DNA of 64,000 nt from NCBI GenBank assembly GCA_964349045.1, contig CAYGFI010000001.1, positions 44,419 to 108,418 of the forward strand. The letters run 5' to 3'. The translations under genes were made by a program, and so were the position numbers. This DNA is from JACJXF01 sp964349045. GTDB lineage: Bacteria; Bacteroidota; Bacteroidia; Bacteroidales; GCA-2748055. How positions within the stretch are numbered: position 1 is the stretch's first letter; every line of letters begins with the position of its first letter. This document shows, in pieces, positions 19,613 through 28,466 of the stretch. The notes below the pieces were generated by a model. It was not told the DNA's origin, searched no databases, and saw nothing but the letters and a program-made list of their open reading frames with translations.

Positions 19613-21919
19613 TTATTTTCTGAACTTTTGAGGAAATTCATCAGTCAGCCCCATTTCGTCCTGGTTAAGAGGGGCGAATCCATTTTTAAGAAGAGGGCTT
19701 GCCGGGTCAATTTGAAAATTACCATTTTCGGGATCAGCAAACATTGGATCTATAATCATTCCATTATTATCAATCCCTAATTTCCCGAGGGTGGAAAGTA
19801 ATTCCCGCATTTCCGAAGAGTGATTTTTCCAATAATAGTAATTATGATCAACTACGCTATATCCGGTATCGTTCTTTGACAGATCTAACCTGAAAAAAGG
19901 GTTGCGATTCCCGTCATGCCAGATAAAATTACGCATGATCATACAATCCGTAAAACCCTGTGTTGTGTTCATATAATCAAAATAAAAATCGAGATGTTTT
20001 CCCGGGTCTTCCATCAGACCCGATTCCCGGCATGAAGCAACGATGTTATTGTATGCCAGATTATTAGCACTACTGGCTATGCCGCCGGAAAATTTCCAGA
20101 TAATATTGCCATAAACATAAGTGTTCATCTGGTATGCATCGGTGCGGATACCTACTCCCCAGGCTTCAGGCGTACTATGGATGAAATTATTCCTGATTAC
20201 GTTAAAAGGACCTGTATCGCTGATGTAAATTCCATTTCCGTCGCCCAGAAACTTCATAACGTCGAATATCTCATTGTTCTCAATGATGTTCATCCGGTTG
20301 TGATTCATGTTAAAATAAGAAGCCACTGTCTGGAATTTATTTTGATTGTTAAATGCACCAACATTTTCACCAGGGATTCCTGTCAATGGTTCCCCTATTT
20401 CGTCCCAACGGATCGACTTTGAATTCTCACGTATATTCAGTCCAACAGAGAAGCTTCCAGGTCCACCATGCCAGTTGTAATTTATGAGGCTGTCGGTCCC
20501 ATCGATAAAATTCTTTCTGGATTCATGCATGAACCAGGGCCTGTAGCCAGTAATTACCATACCTGAGTATGGCATTTTCGATATTTCATTATGACTGATA
20601 AGGTTTTCGCTTGTCTGTGTTAGGATAATCGCAGAACTATGCCAGACAAGCCTGCTAGCATCAGTTATCCTGTTGTTGGTTATAATGTTCTTGGTGTTTA
20701 CATCCTTTGTGCCAAGACCGTAACCACAAAGGAAAATACCTGTAGCCCCGATACCATGTATATAATTGTTTCTTACCGTTATGTTTTTACAGTAGAGGTC
20801 GAGGCGCACACCAGCACCTCCACCCGAAGAAAACTCGCACTCTTCTAAAACGCAATCTTCTGCTCCCCTGAAACGGAAAAAGGCATTGTCGGTATCGAAA
20901 AGTTCCCAGTCGTGCTGAATACCTGCATCCGTATCCTTAAACACGTACCTGTCATTATGTTTGAATGAGATGCCCTTAAAAACCAGGTTCCTCACAGGAA
21001 TATCATTTCGTCCTTTTATATCATTGAATCCTTCAAGACGGATGAATTCCTGCAAAGTAGGAATCAGAACATCTTCCCCGGGGGCTTCCCCTTTAGGCCA
21101 GTAATACACTTTACCCAGTTTGCTGTTAATGCACCATGAGCCTGGTTCTGTCATACCTTCCATACAGTTTTCTATCCAGGCATGCTCTTCGGGAAAACGA
21201 TCATACCGCTCGTTAGTAAGAAAATACGTCCCGTTTACACTGGTTTTAATGGAACGGTTTTTAAGATCGATCGATTCGATTGGGAGGTTATTCATGGTCC
21301 ACAAGCACCAGGGCCTGATCACCAGTTCCATGTCGCTGACGTTATCCCAGTTTTTCAGTTCAGCACGCTCATTCACATACATTACATTGAAAGACCTCAG
21401 GGTTGACTGGCCATCTCTTCCGAAAGCGTCGATCCGGGATTTGAATCCTATACTTCTGGATCTCCGGAGCATTTCGTACCCGTCAAACAGGCTTCTTGGG
21501 ACCTGCATTCCTGCAGGAAATGACGCCTCAAAGACCTTCCCCTTTGCTGCCTCAGGAAGTCCTTTAAGTTTTTTCGACCGGGTCCATCCCGAAAGTTTTA
21601 CCCCCGAGGATAAAACCGGAGTTTCGCCGGGATATGCCTTCCAGGTGATCAGCTGATCTTTACTGCCCCCATACTCGAGTCCAAAAACAAGAGTTTTGTC
21701 AATAAAGTAAGTTCCTCCACGTAAAATGACGGTGATGTCCTCACTCCCACTCTTTTTTAATTCCCTTACCTTTTCCCGGGCTTTTTCGAGGGTTTTCAGG
21801 GGAGAGGATTCTGTTCCGGCAGCAGTGTTGTTGCCATTTGGCGAAACGTAGATAGTAGTTTGCGAATAGCCGGCTAAGGTAAATGCCCAAAGGAGAATAA
21901 ACAGAATGAATGATTTCAT
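19613..21919 (-). CDS. Secreted right-handed beta-helix protein, GH141-like
   Basis: 768 residues with signal peptide 'MKSFILFILLWAFTLAGYSQ'. It begins 'TIYVSPNGNNTAAGTESSPL' and continues with 'AREKVRELKK', 'TYFIDKTLVFG' and 'YPGETPVLSSG'. This opening is typical of the beta-helix proteins grouped around GH141, whose founding member is an alpha-L-fucosidase acting on rhamnogalacturonan II. Repeated N-rich coils ('NITVRNNYIHGIG', 'NLISHNEIS', 'NIIENNEIFDV') build the helix. No T9SS tail is present, in contrast to the two giant paralogous helix proteins. Its operon partner is 18150-19580. Context with GH29 proteins favours a deoxysugar-releasing role (inference). Confidence 0.72.
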   Translation of the reverse strand: MKSFILFILLWAFTLAGYSQTTIYVSPNGNNTAAGTESSPLKTLEKAREKVRELKKSGSEDITVILRGGTYFIDKTLVFGLEYGGSKDQLITWKAYPGETPVLSSGVKLSGWTRSKKLKGLPEAAKGKVFEASFPAGMQVPRSLFDGYEMLRRSRSIGFKSRIDAFGRDGQSTLRSFNVMYVNERAELKNWDNVSDMELVIRPWCLWTMNNLPIESIDLKNRSIKTSVNGTYFLTNERYDRFPEEHAWIENCMEGMTEPGSWCINSKLGKVYYWPKGEAPGEDVLIPTLQEFIRLEGFNDIKGRNDIPVRNLVFKGISFKHNDRYVFKDTDAGIQHDWELFDTDNAFFRFRGAEDCVLEECEFSSGGGAGVRLDLYCKNITVRNNYIHGIGATGIFLCGYGLGTKDVNTKNIITNNRITDASRLVWHSSAIILTQTSENLISHNEISKMPYSGMVITGYRPWFMHESRKNFIDGTDSLINYNWHGGPGSFSVGLNIRENSKSIRWDEIGEPLTGIPGENVGAFNNQNKFQTVASYFNMNHNRMNIIENNEIFDVMKFLGDGNGIYISDTGPFNVIRNNFIHSTPEAWGVGIRTDAYQMNTYVYGNIIWKFSGGIASSANNLAYNNIVASCRESGLMEDPGKHLDFYFDYMNTTQGFTDCMIMRNFIWHDGNRNPFFRLDLSKNDTGYSVVDHNYYYWKNHSSEMRELLSTLGKLGIDNNGMIIDPMFADPENGNFQIDPASPLLKNGFAPLNQDEMGLTDEFPQKFRK

Positions 21920-22235
21920 GATTTGGATTATATTAATTGAAAAATATTTTTGTATAACACGTTTTGCTATTTAAAAATCTAATTATCAGAGTTTAATAAC
22001 ACTGTGCGTTGAATATAATAAAACAGAAGGTTTTATTCTGAAAATGTACTTATGAGTAAGGATAAAAAATATTTACAATTCCTGTTTATTCATCTAATAC
22101 GCCTTAATTAGGGTAATAATTTACAACAACGGGTGCGAAAGATTATCAATATTTATCCATTAAGTTTTACCCCCCCCCAACCCCTCTCCGCATCACGTGT
22201 GAGGTCTTATTTTTAAAAATATTTAAGCCATTAGA
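21920..22235. other. Intergenic region with regulatory motif and a C9 tract
   Basis: 316 AT-rich bases upstream of the GH141-like gene. It holds copy 2 of the shared TACTTA motif (22043-22070) and a run of nine C (22170-22178) just beyond the truncated alcohol dehydrogenase. No other coding potential seen. Confidence 0.5.
22043..22070 (-). promoter_or_regulatory. Shared upstream motif, copy 2
   Basis: AATGTACTTATGAGTAAGG then ATAAAAAAT (plus-strand reading), about 124 bases before the start of 19613-21919. The core TACTTATGAGTA is a short inverted repeat (TACT...AGTA). Confidence 0.4.
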
Positions 22236-22469
22236 TTAAATATTGTATAATTGTATCAAAGGTTCTTTCTGAATGGGATCATTCAGTATGACAGAAATGT
22301 CTCTTGCTTCCATTTCGGGGAGTAAATCCGATATTGTTTCATGTACAGGGGAAGCAATGATACACAACAGATTTTTTATTTCAGATTTTTTCAGCCCATT
22401 CGGTAATTGCAGCAGGGAGCCTTCTCCAAATATTACCTTTCGGGATTGTATAATTGATATCTGCTTCAT
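22236..22469 (-). pseudogene. N-terminal fragment of an iron-containing alcohol dehydrogenase
   Basis: 77 residues starting 'MKQISIIQSRKVIFGEGS'. The pattern 'KVIFGEGSLLQLPNGLKK' then 'ILNDPIQKEPLIQLYN' matches the start of group III Fe-dependent alcohol dehydrogenases, which are normally ~380 residues with a nucleotide-binding GG(G)S motif and metal His residues further on. All of that is missing. The frame ends at 22236 and no continuing homology is visible in the next 300 bases. The ATG lies 3 bases after the stop of 22473-23669, so the gene was once translationally close to it. Most likely a truncated relic. Confidence 0.6.
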
Positions 22470-22472
22470 GAT

Positions 22473-23669
22473 TCATGGTTTCCATATAGTTGCAGCAATA
22501 TGACCCTGGGGGTTTTCCTTTGTTGCCCAGTAATACATGGCCACGAGATTATTTTTATGGTTTGTAACCAGACGGGGATATCCCATATCCGAACTGTTGT
22601 CCTTGCCCCGTTGAAAATCGTCACGCACCACCAGTTCGTCGCCCCAGGTCTTGCCACCATCGGAACTAATTCTTGCCTTTATTTTTGCCGTCCTCCGGTC
22701 GCCATAGGCACAAGCTATCCTGCCGTCTTTGAGCGCCACCAATGCCGGAGGATTTCCGTTCTGCATCGCGCCGCCAGTTTCACCTACGCGGCTCAGAAAG
22801 CTCCAGGTTTTTCCGTTATCTGCAGAACCATAGGCATCCACGTGTCCCGCCATGAAATCCACTCCGCCTTCGTCTCTTTCAGGCCTATTGGCACGGACAG
22901 TCGCTACGATGGAACCATCCTTCAGACGGCATACCGCAGGCATGACGGCGCGGAATTGACCGCTAATCGGCGCGATCCAGGAGACAAAGTGGAATGACTT
23001 CCCGCCATCGGTGGTTTCCGCGACGTAGGATTTGTCCCAATTATCAATAAACTGGGGCGCGTTGGCTTTATTCTTGTCAATGGGCCGGGCTGACATGAAG
23101 ATCAGACAGGATTTGGGGCCGGTCACGAGATAGCCGGTTCGGGAGGTGCATTCCGTTCCTGCAAGATTCGGGTCTTCCATCAGACCGTTGAAACGATAGG
23201 GGCCATGCCAGTTCTTGCCCTTGTCATCCGAAACAAAGAAGGATCCCACCTTGTCAGTCGACCCATGATAACCATCGGCCATCACCCGCATCGCAAAACC
23301 CGGAACTTCAAAGTTGATCTCTCCCGGCGAAGCGACTGGCGGGGCACTATTCCCAACGAAATTTGACGGTTCTTCCGTGGCCCATGTCATTCCGCCGTCG
23401 GTGCTTCGTGCCAGGTGGTTATGGCGGTTCGTTGGTGCGATGTTGTGGCCATCCGTTTCTATAAACGGTCCTTTGGTGAAGCCAACCAGGATTTCTTTTC
23501 CATCGTTCCATGTCCAAACGCCGCTGTTGGCAGGCCAGCCTGCAAACGAACCCGGCTCAGCGAAAACAACAACATTTTTTGTACTTTTAACCGAAACCTC
23601 ATTAGTGTTTGTAAAGCCAGCAGCCAATAGAGCTGCAATAATCAATGTCAGAGCTACTTTTTTTATCAT
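22473..23669 (-). CDS. Secreted sialidase-fold (BNR) exo-glycosidase-like protein
   Basis: 398 residues with signal peptide 'MIKKVALTLIIAALLAAGFT'. It has five Asp-boxes: STDGGMTW, SDDKGKNW, TTDGGKSF, SADNGKTW and SSDGGKTW. It is the most canonical propeller of the window. 'KDGSIVATVRANRPERDEGG' (split 'KDGSIVATVRANRP' and 'ERDEGG') may supply one substrate arginine. Base composition is more GC-rich than the neighbours, as in 24950-26760, suggesting a transferred origin. It is followed after 3 bases by the alcohol dehydrogenase fragment. Confidence 0.75.
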   Translation of the reverse strand: MIKKVALTLIIAALLAAGFTNTNEVSVKSTKNVVVFAEPGSFAGWPANSGVWTWNDGKEILVGFTKGPFIETDGHNIAPTNRHNHLARSTDGGMTWATEEPSNFVGNSAPPVASPGEINFEVPGFAMRVMADGYHGSTDKVGSFFVSDDKGKNWHGPYRFNGLMEDPNLAGTECTSRTGYLVTGPKSCLIFMSARPIDKNKANAPQFIDNWDKSYVAETTDGGKSFHFVSWIAPISGQFRAVMPAVCRLKDGSIVATVRANRPERDEGGVDFMAGHVDAYGSADNGKTWSFLSRVGETGGAMQNGNPPALVALKDGRIACAYGDRRTAKIKARISSDGGKTWGDELVVRDDFQRGKDNSSDMGYPRLVTNHKNNLVAMYYWATKENPQGHIAATIWKP

Positions 23670-23778
23670 TTTATATTCCTCTTTAATAGTGAAACTAAAT
23701 ATCCAAATTGAATTTTAAAAGCTGGTTTTAATAACGGCAACGAGACAAAAGTTATTTAATCATGGCCAATTAACCAAG

Positions 23779-26778
23779 CTATCGTAAAATCAGCTTTTCG
23801 ATGACCGTTTTCTCTTCTGATTTTACTTTCACGATGTACATTCCGGAAGGATCGGTTACCTGTATCCGTTCAAAGGTCGAAGTAAGGTTCTTGTGAATAA
23901 TTTTCTTACCGTCAAGGTTATATACTTTCACCTGATTGAACATTCCAATACCTGAGGTTCTGATACAGATGGTTTTGCCTTCGGCGTAGATGTTCAGTAG
24001 CTCGTTCGGGGTTTTTTCCATACCGGTGATCAGGTTGAATACAATCTTATAGGTAGTCATAGAGATGTTGTCTTCAGCGAGTACATTCACCGTAGCCGTT
24101 CTTTGTGCCTCAGTTCCCTGGAGGTTCTCAGCCTGTGTAAGGGTGACTGTTGCTCCTTCAAAATTCGCGATAGCAACTACCAAAGGAACAGGTGGTATTG
24201 AAACATTGCCATCCACATCCACTACATACGACAGCACGGCGGGATCAAATCCCCGGACCGTAGTGCTATCCACAGTAAGGTCTGCCAGGGTGGCATCGCT
24301 GGAGTATTCATGACTGGTGATCAGTTTGAATATAAGCTTATAGGTAGTCATAGAAATCTTGTCTTCAGCGAGTACATTCACCGTAGCCGTTCTCTGTGCC
24401 TCAGTTCCCTGAAGGTTCTCAGCCTGAGTCACGGTGACCGTTGCTCCTTCAAAATTCGCGATGGCAGCTACCACTGGAACAGGTGGTATCGAAACTATGC
24501 CATCCACATCCACTACATACGACAGCACGGCGGGATCAAATCCCCGGACCGTAGTGCTATCCACAGTAAGGTCTGCCAGGGTGGCATCGCTGGAGTATTC
24601 ATGACTGGTGATCAGTTTGAATATAAGCTTATAGGTAGTCATAGAAATCTTGTCTTCAGCGAGTACATTCACCGTAGCCGTTCTCTGTGCCTCAGTTCCC
24701 TGAAGGTTCTCAGCCTGAGTCACGGTGACCGTTGCTCCTTCAAAATTCGCGATGGCAGCTACCACTGGAACAGGTGGTATCGAAACTATGCCATCCACAT
24801 CCACTACATAAGACAGCACGGCGGGATCAAATCCCCGGACCGTAGTGTCATTCACAGTAAGGTCTGTCAGGGAAGCATCGCTGGAGAATTCATGAATTGC
24901 GATTATGACCCGTTGCACCTGGAATACCGCCGGGGTTGAGGACGGCTCGTCGGCGGCGGGATTCACAGCAGTACTTTCGCCTTTTTCGCGCCACAGGCCG
25001 TCCCAGCTCGGGGTACCGGCAGATGTAGACACATCGTCGCCGAACACGCGGTAGGTGCCGGTGCGTAGCGACAGCCGATGCAGGGTCCTAGCGCTGGTCT
25101 CGGCCGTGGCCAGTACCCGCGGCGCACTGCCGTTCACCTGCACACTGTAGCGTCCTGCCGCCGCATCAGCGGCGATGACCAGAGAGAGTTTATTGCCCGA
25201 CGTGTAATTACCAAGGTCGGTCATGATCTTACCGTCCGCCGCCTGAACCCGGCCGGTTTCGGTCAACACGACGCGCACGGGCCGGCGGCCGGAGGAATCA
25301 CACAGCTCGATCTCCAGCCGGCCCTTTGTCTGGGCTGGTGTCAATTCCAATTCGGCTCGGACCTTCGCCGATTCCGGAAACACGCGCACGGCACGGGCAT
25401 AGTCGAAGGGATCACCATCGCGCAGTTCCAGGCTGCGTTTCCCGGCGTTCTCCACGACCGTAACCGGCGCCCACTTCGGGTTGTAAAGATTCCATCCCGG
25501 CACAACACCACCGGGCGTGGCATTCGCAAAATCGTCTGTTGGAAACTCGGTCTCGTCCGGCTTGATCGGCAGCGAGATCCGCGACACCCAGATGTCTTCC
25601 TTGGCAACGCTGTAGATCATCCACATTGCCTGCCTGTCGGCGAACGTTCCGTCATCGGCCCACTCTGCCAACCCGCGCATGTATTGCGGACCGAAAACCT
25701 TCCACTGGCCCCCATAGCGAATCTTAGATACTTCGCCATGGACCACCCTCATGTCCCGGAATACCTGCCCATCATCGCCGTGAACTATGGCCAGGGGGTA
25801 ACGCATGACTCGTTTCGGGTTGGGATTGTAGACGAGAGCATACCGGCTGTCGGTAGTTCTTTGCCCCCAGATCTTCCCCGAACCGGCAAACAGCGTCGGT
25901 GGCTGCATCGGCCGTTGTGGCCAGGTAGCGCCGTTATCGTCCGACAGCGACTCCCAGCCCATCTTGCTCAACCCGACCAGGGTACTATCCTGGCGGTGGT
26001 AGAAACAGAAAGCTTTACCGTACTGCCAAAAGCCCTTGCTTAGCTCCGGATCGTCATGCCAAGGTATTTTGTTCGTGCCAAGGTACACACCATAGTCCTG
26101 TTGCTCAAGCAACAGGTTGTTCTCCGCGGCTTCACGGCAAGCCGCCACAAAACCGGCATCTGTGGCCGTTTCGAAGGAAGATGGCGGGGAGTATTGGGGT
26201 GTACTGGTCAAAAGGTTAAGCAGGGTGAATACCTCGCCCAGCTGGTGATCCGCCGTGATTTCCCTGACCAGCAGGATCGATTTCCCAACTTCGCCTACGG
26301 TGGCAGCTTTATACTTGAAGGCGGTGAAAGCCAGCATCCGATCGTTGGTGGCACGGTAGAAATAGAAACGGGCGGCCAAAACAATGTTGCGCGGGAAAAG
26401 ATCCGCAGGCGCGGACCAGTGAAAGCCATCCGTAGAGGTCGCATAGACCACCTTATAAGGTCCTTCGTCCTCATGCTTCGGCTGCATGTCCCAAGCGGCA
26501 TAGAGCCGGCCTTTCCAGACGGCCAGATCCGGGTGGTGGGAGTAAGTCCAGCCGTCGCCGTCGGCCAGTTCCGGCTTGTTGAGACATGCGCGCATGATCT
26601 GGATGTTCTGCACGCCGACCACGGGTTTCAGCCCGCCGTCGGGCAACTGCATATTGATGCGGTTTATCTCCTCCCCTCGCACCTCGATCGGCAGAAGTGT
26701 ATCCGGAGAAGCTGGCTGCGAAAAAGCAAAGGCTGATCCTGCCAGCAGTACAATGAATGATAGTAATATTTTATTCAT
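23779..26778 (-). CDS. T9SS-secreted chimera: sialidase-like propeller, LamG-like domain, three identical cadherin-like repeats, sorting tail
   Basis: 999 residues. Order: signal peptide (1-20); propeller (~30-420) with 'STDGFHWS' and 'SDDNGATW'; a concanavalin-like domain (~425-610); a linker; three 97-residue cadherin-like repeats (~630-920, each with 'FDPAVLSYVVDVDG' and 'NFEGATVT'); and a T9SS tail (~930-999, 'LNIYAEGKTICIRTSGIG' to 'VIEKLILR'). The first ~610 residues are encoded by strikingly GC-rich DNA (42 of 60 bases in 25261-25320). The repeats and tail have host-like composition, so the gene appears to be an acquired enzyme fused to a resident secretion module. A deleted relic of the same gene lies at 39554-39848. 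Confidence 0.78.
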   Translation of the reverse strand: MNKILLSFIVLLAGSAFAFSQPASPDTLLPIEVRGEEINRINMQLPDGGLKPVVGVQNIQIMRACLNKPELADGDGWTYSHHPDLAVWKGRLYAAWDMQPKHEDEGPYKVVYATSTDGFHWSAPADLFPRNIVLAARFYFYRATNDRMLAFTAFKYKAATVGEVGKSILLVREITADHQLGEVFTLLNLLTSTPQYSPPSSFETATDAGFVAACREAAENNLLLEQQDYGVYLGTNKIPWHDDPELSKGFWQYGKAFCFYHRQDSTLVGLSKMGWESLSDDNGATWPQRPMQPPTLFAGSGKIWGQRTTDSRYALVYNPNPKRVMRYPLAIVHGDDGQVFRDMRVVHGEVSKIRYGGQWKVFGPQYMRGLAEWADDGTFADRQAMWMIYSVAKEDIWVSRISLPIKPDETEFPTDDFANATPGGVVPGWNLYNPKWAPVTVVENAGKRSLELRDGDPFDYARAVRVFPESAKVRAELELTPAQTKGRLEIELCDSSGRRPVRVVLTETGRVQAADGKIMTDLGNYTSGNKLSLVIAADAAAGRYSVQVNGSAPRVLATAETSARTLHRLSLRTGTYRVFGDDVSTSAGTPSWDGLWREKGESTAVNPAADEPSSTPAVFQVQRVIIAIHEFSSDASLTDLTVNDTTVRGFDPAVLSYVVDVDGIVSIPPVPVVAAIANFEGATVTVTQAENLQGTEAQRTATVNVLAEDKISMTTYKLIFKLITSHEYSSDATLADLTVDSTTVRGFDPAVLSYVVDVDGIVSIPPVPVVAAIANFEGATVTVTQAENLQGTEAQRTATVNVLAEDKISMTTYKLIFKLITSHEYSSDATLADLTVDSTTVRGFDPAVLSYVVDVDGNVSIPPVPLVVAIANFEGATVTLTQAENLQGTEAQRTATVNVLAEDNISMTTYKIVFNLITGMEKTPNELLNIYAEGKTICIRTSGIGMFNQVKVYNLDGKKIIHKNLTSTFERIQVTDPSGMYIVKVKSEEKTVIEKLILR
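24018..24890 (-). repeat. Three in-frame 291-bp tandem repeats
   Basis: Units 24018-24308, 24309-24599 and 24600-24890, measured from recurring landmarks exactly 291 bases apart (GTGATCAG, CATGA). The two upstream-most units in coordinate order 24309 and 24600 are nearly identical at the DNA level; the one next to the sorting tail has diverged a little. Each encodes one 97-residue cadherin-like domain, so copy number can change without breaking the frame. Confidence 0.9.
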
Positions 26779-27208
26779 CTAAATAAATGATTTTGTTAGT
26801 AAAATAGAATCCTGATTTTCTCAGAGATTTACAAAACATATGATTATGTAATCCTGATCTTTAATACTGAATCATTTGTTTTAGTTCTTGTACTGGAAAG
26901 AATTCATTTTTTTTGATGCATAAAAAGTGCTTTACCCTAAATTGCGCATGTTTGATTCTGTCTTAGACGCTAATATGCAAAATTCAATTCTCTGACTCAT
27001 GGACTCATGATACTTTGTTCTTTGAAAGGCATGGCTTTTTTTTCATAAATTTACCTTTCTTAACTGTATACCATGTGTGTAGCCCCTTGTATACTATCTG
27101 TGTAGTTCATACAGGAGGGTTGGGAGGGGCATATACAAAAATGATCCCTTTATTTTTAAATGTCATATAGCTCAAGCCAAATGGAAACTTTGCATACAAC
27201 AAAAAATT
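26779..27208. other. Intergenic promoter region of the chimeric gene
   Basis: 430 AT-rich bases with no credible ORF. The notable content is an 18-bp direct repeat at 27065-27105. A G-rich stretch (GGAGGGTTGGGAGGGG, 27113-27128) follows it. No terminator for 27209 was evident. Confidence 0.5.
27065..27105. promoter_or_regulatory. 18-bp direct repeat, possible regulator site
   Basis: TGTATACCATGTGTGTAG (27065-27082) and TGTATACTATCTGTGTAG (27088-27105) differ at two positions. Start-to-start distance is 23 bases, about two helical turns, which suits a dimeric response regulator. It lies ~290 bases upstream of 23779-26778. Confidence 0.4.
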
Positions 27209-28438
27209 TCATTGCCCGGAATACTTATCATACTTACCACTCATAACCTCCTTAACCGCCTCCAGATAACCATAGCCCCACCGCATGTCGGGTTCAAGAT
27301 AACTGCCCTCAATCCATTCATTCCATGCATTGATAATAATCAGTTTTGGTTGCTCAGGATGGATATCGGCATATTCTTTTGCCTTAATAAGATAAGCGGC
27401 AAAACTCTCAGGAGAGTTGTTTATATGAATTACTGATTCCTTTCCTTTATCAGGGTAACGTGGAGTATTATCCCATCCGATAGAAACGTTTGGGAAAAAG
27501 GGTATGGTCAGTATCGAGTCCCATTTACGCTGTATTGCCATTGAGTTCTCAGCCCATTTAATATAGTCCTCCATCAGCCTGTCTGACCAGTTATATTTTG
27601 TTATACTATTGATACCAAGAATTGAAATAACTTCATTCATGGTTTTGCCTTCCGCATACTTTTCTCCGATAAGGTAAGTTGTTCCTTTCCCTCCATGTCC
27701 TACCAGCTGAATATGCAGACCCGGGAAACCGGCTTTTTTGACCTCATCCCTGAAATAATCCAGGGCTTTTTTTGTTTCCTCAAGATTGCCGAAGCTTTTT
27801 ACCAGATTATCCAGGATGATAATTGAAAATACAGGTTCATCATTGATCCTGAAATAATTTGGCTGGCTGAAGTATTTGTTTATAACCCTGTCAACTATTT
27901 TTTTATAGTTATCCCAATCCACAGTTCCAGTCCAGATTAGAGAATCGGTAGGGTACCGGTATGAGTTCAATAAGTTTCCGGGAATATTCATATTTGCCCA
28001 CAAAATGTAAAAATTCATTTTATCTTTATTCCTGGCTTTCAGGAATCCTTCATCCAGGGCTTCCTCCAGGAATGGTTTTCCGTCATACCAGTACCAGTCA
28101 TAGATAAAAACATTTACTCCATGATCCGTGGCAGCATCAATTTTTTTCTCGACAGCAAGAGGATCATCATCCATAACATATCCCCATAAAGGCACATGGG
28201 GTTGATAATGCCCGTCAAAACGAGGATTGCCTTTTTTTATCATCTCCCATTCTCCAATTCCTTCTCCCCATAAAACCTCCCGACTCATGGGCTCATCATG
28301 ACATGAAGGCCAGACATATGCTGCCACATAATAATCATTCCTGGGATTTGAAGTTCCGGAGTTTTGGCTTGAATTTTTACAACCAGATAAATTTATAAGG
28401 ACTAACAGGTATAACAGTATGAATTTGGTATTTTTCAT
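27209..28438 (-). CDS. GH99-like / WbsX-family lipoprotein
   Basis: 409 residues from the Met at 28438, which gives a lipoprotein signal 'MKNTKFILLYLLVLINLSGC'. The frame continues upstream to 28555 but would overlap the neighbouring coding region. Motifs 'YVWPSCHDEP', 'GHYQPHVPLWGY', 'HGVNVFIYDWYWYDGKPFLE' and 'ILWANMNIPGN' fit the WbsX/GH99-like TIM-barrel family, named after an O-antigen gene but often found as glycosidase-like proteins in Bacteroidota. 'IINAWNEWIEGSYLEPD' near the C-terminus supplies acidic residues typical of the family. GH99 members are endo-alpha-mannanases; the substrate here is unknown. It follows 28467-30161 after 28 bases. Confidence 0.78.
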   Translation of the reverse strand: MKNTKFILLYLLVLINLSGCKNSSQNSGTSNPRNDYYVAAYVWPSCHDEPMSREVLWGEGIGEWEMIKKGNPRFDGHYQPHVPLWGYVMDDDPLAVEKKIDAATDHGVNVFIYDWYWYDGKPFLEEALDEGFLKARNKDKMNFYILWANMNIPGNLLNSYRYPTDSLIWTGTVDWDNYKKIVDRVINKYFSQPNYFRINDEPVFSIIILDNLVKSFGNLEETKKALDYFRDEVKKAGFPGLHIQLVGHGGKGTTYLIGEKYAEGKTMNEVISILGINSITKYNWSDRLMEDYIKWAENSMAIQRKWDSILTIPFFPNVSIGWDNTPRYPDKGKESVIHINNSPESFAAYLIKAKEYADIHPEQPKLIIINAWNEWIEGSYLEPDMRWGYGYLEAVKEVMSGKYDKYSGQ

Positions 28439-28466
28439 AAATCCATTATAAGCAATTAAATCCCTC

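Noticed and set aside
24018..24890. Regular DNA repeats considered as a CRISPR or transposon array
   Set aside because: Units are 291 bp, in frame, and encode a protein domain.
25078..26043. Long plus-strand ORF (321 codons) antisense to the chimeric gene
   Set aside because: It lies in the GC-rich segment where stops are rare; it has no domain-like pattern and the opposite strand encodes a clear propeller with signal peptide.
26056..26736. Plus-strand ORF of 226 codons opposite the chimeric gene start
   Set aside because: Same GC-driven shadow effect; no start signal or family pattern.
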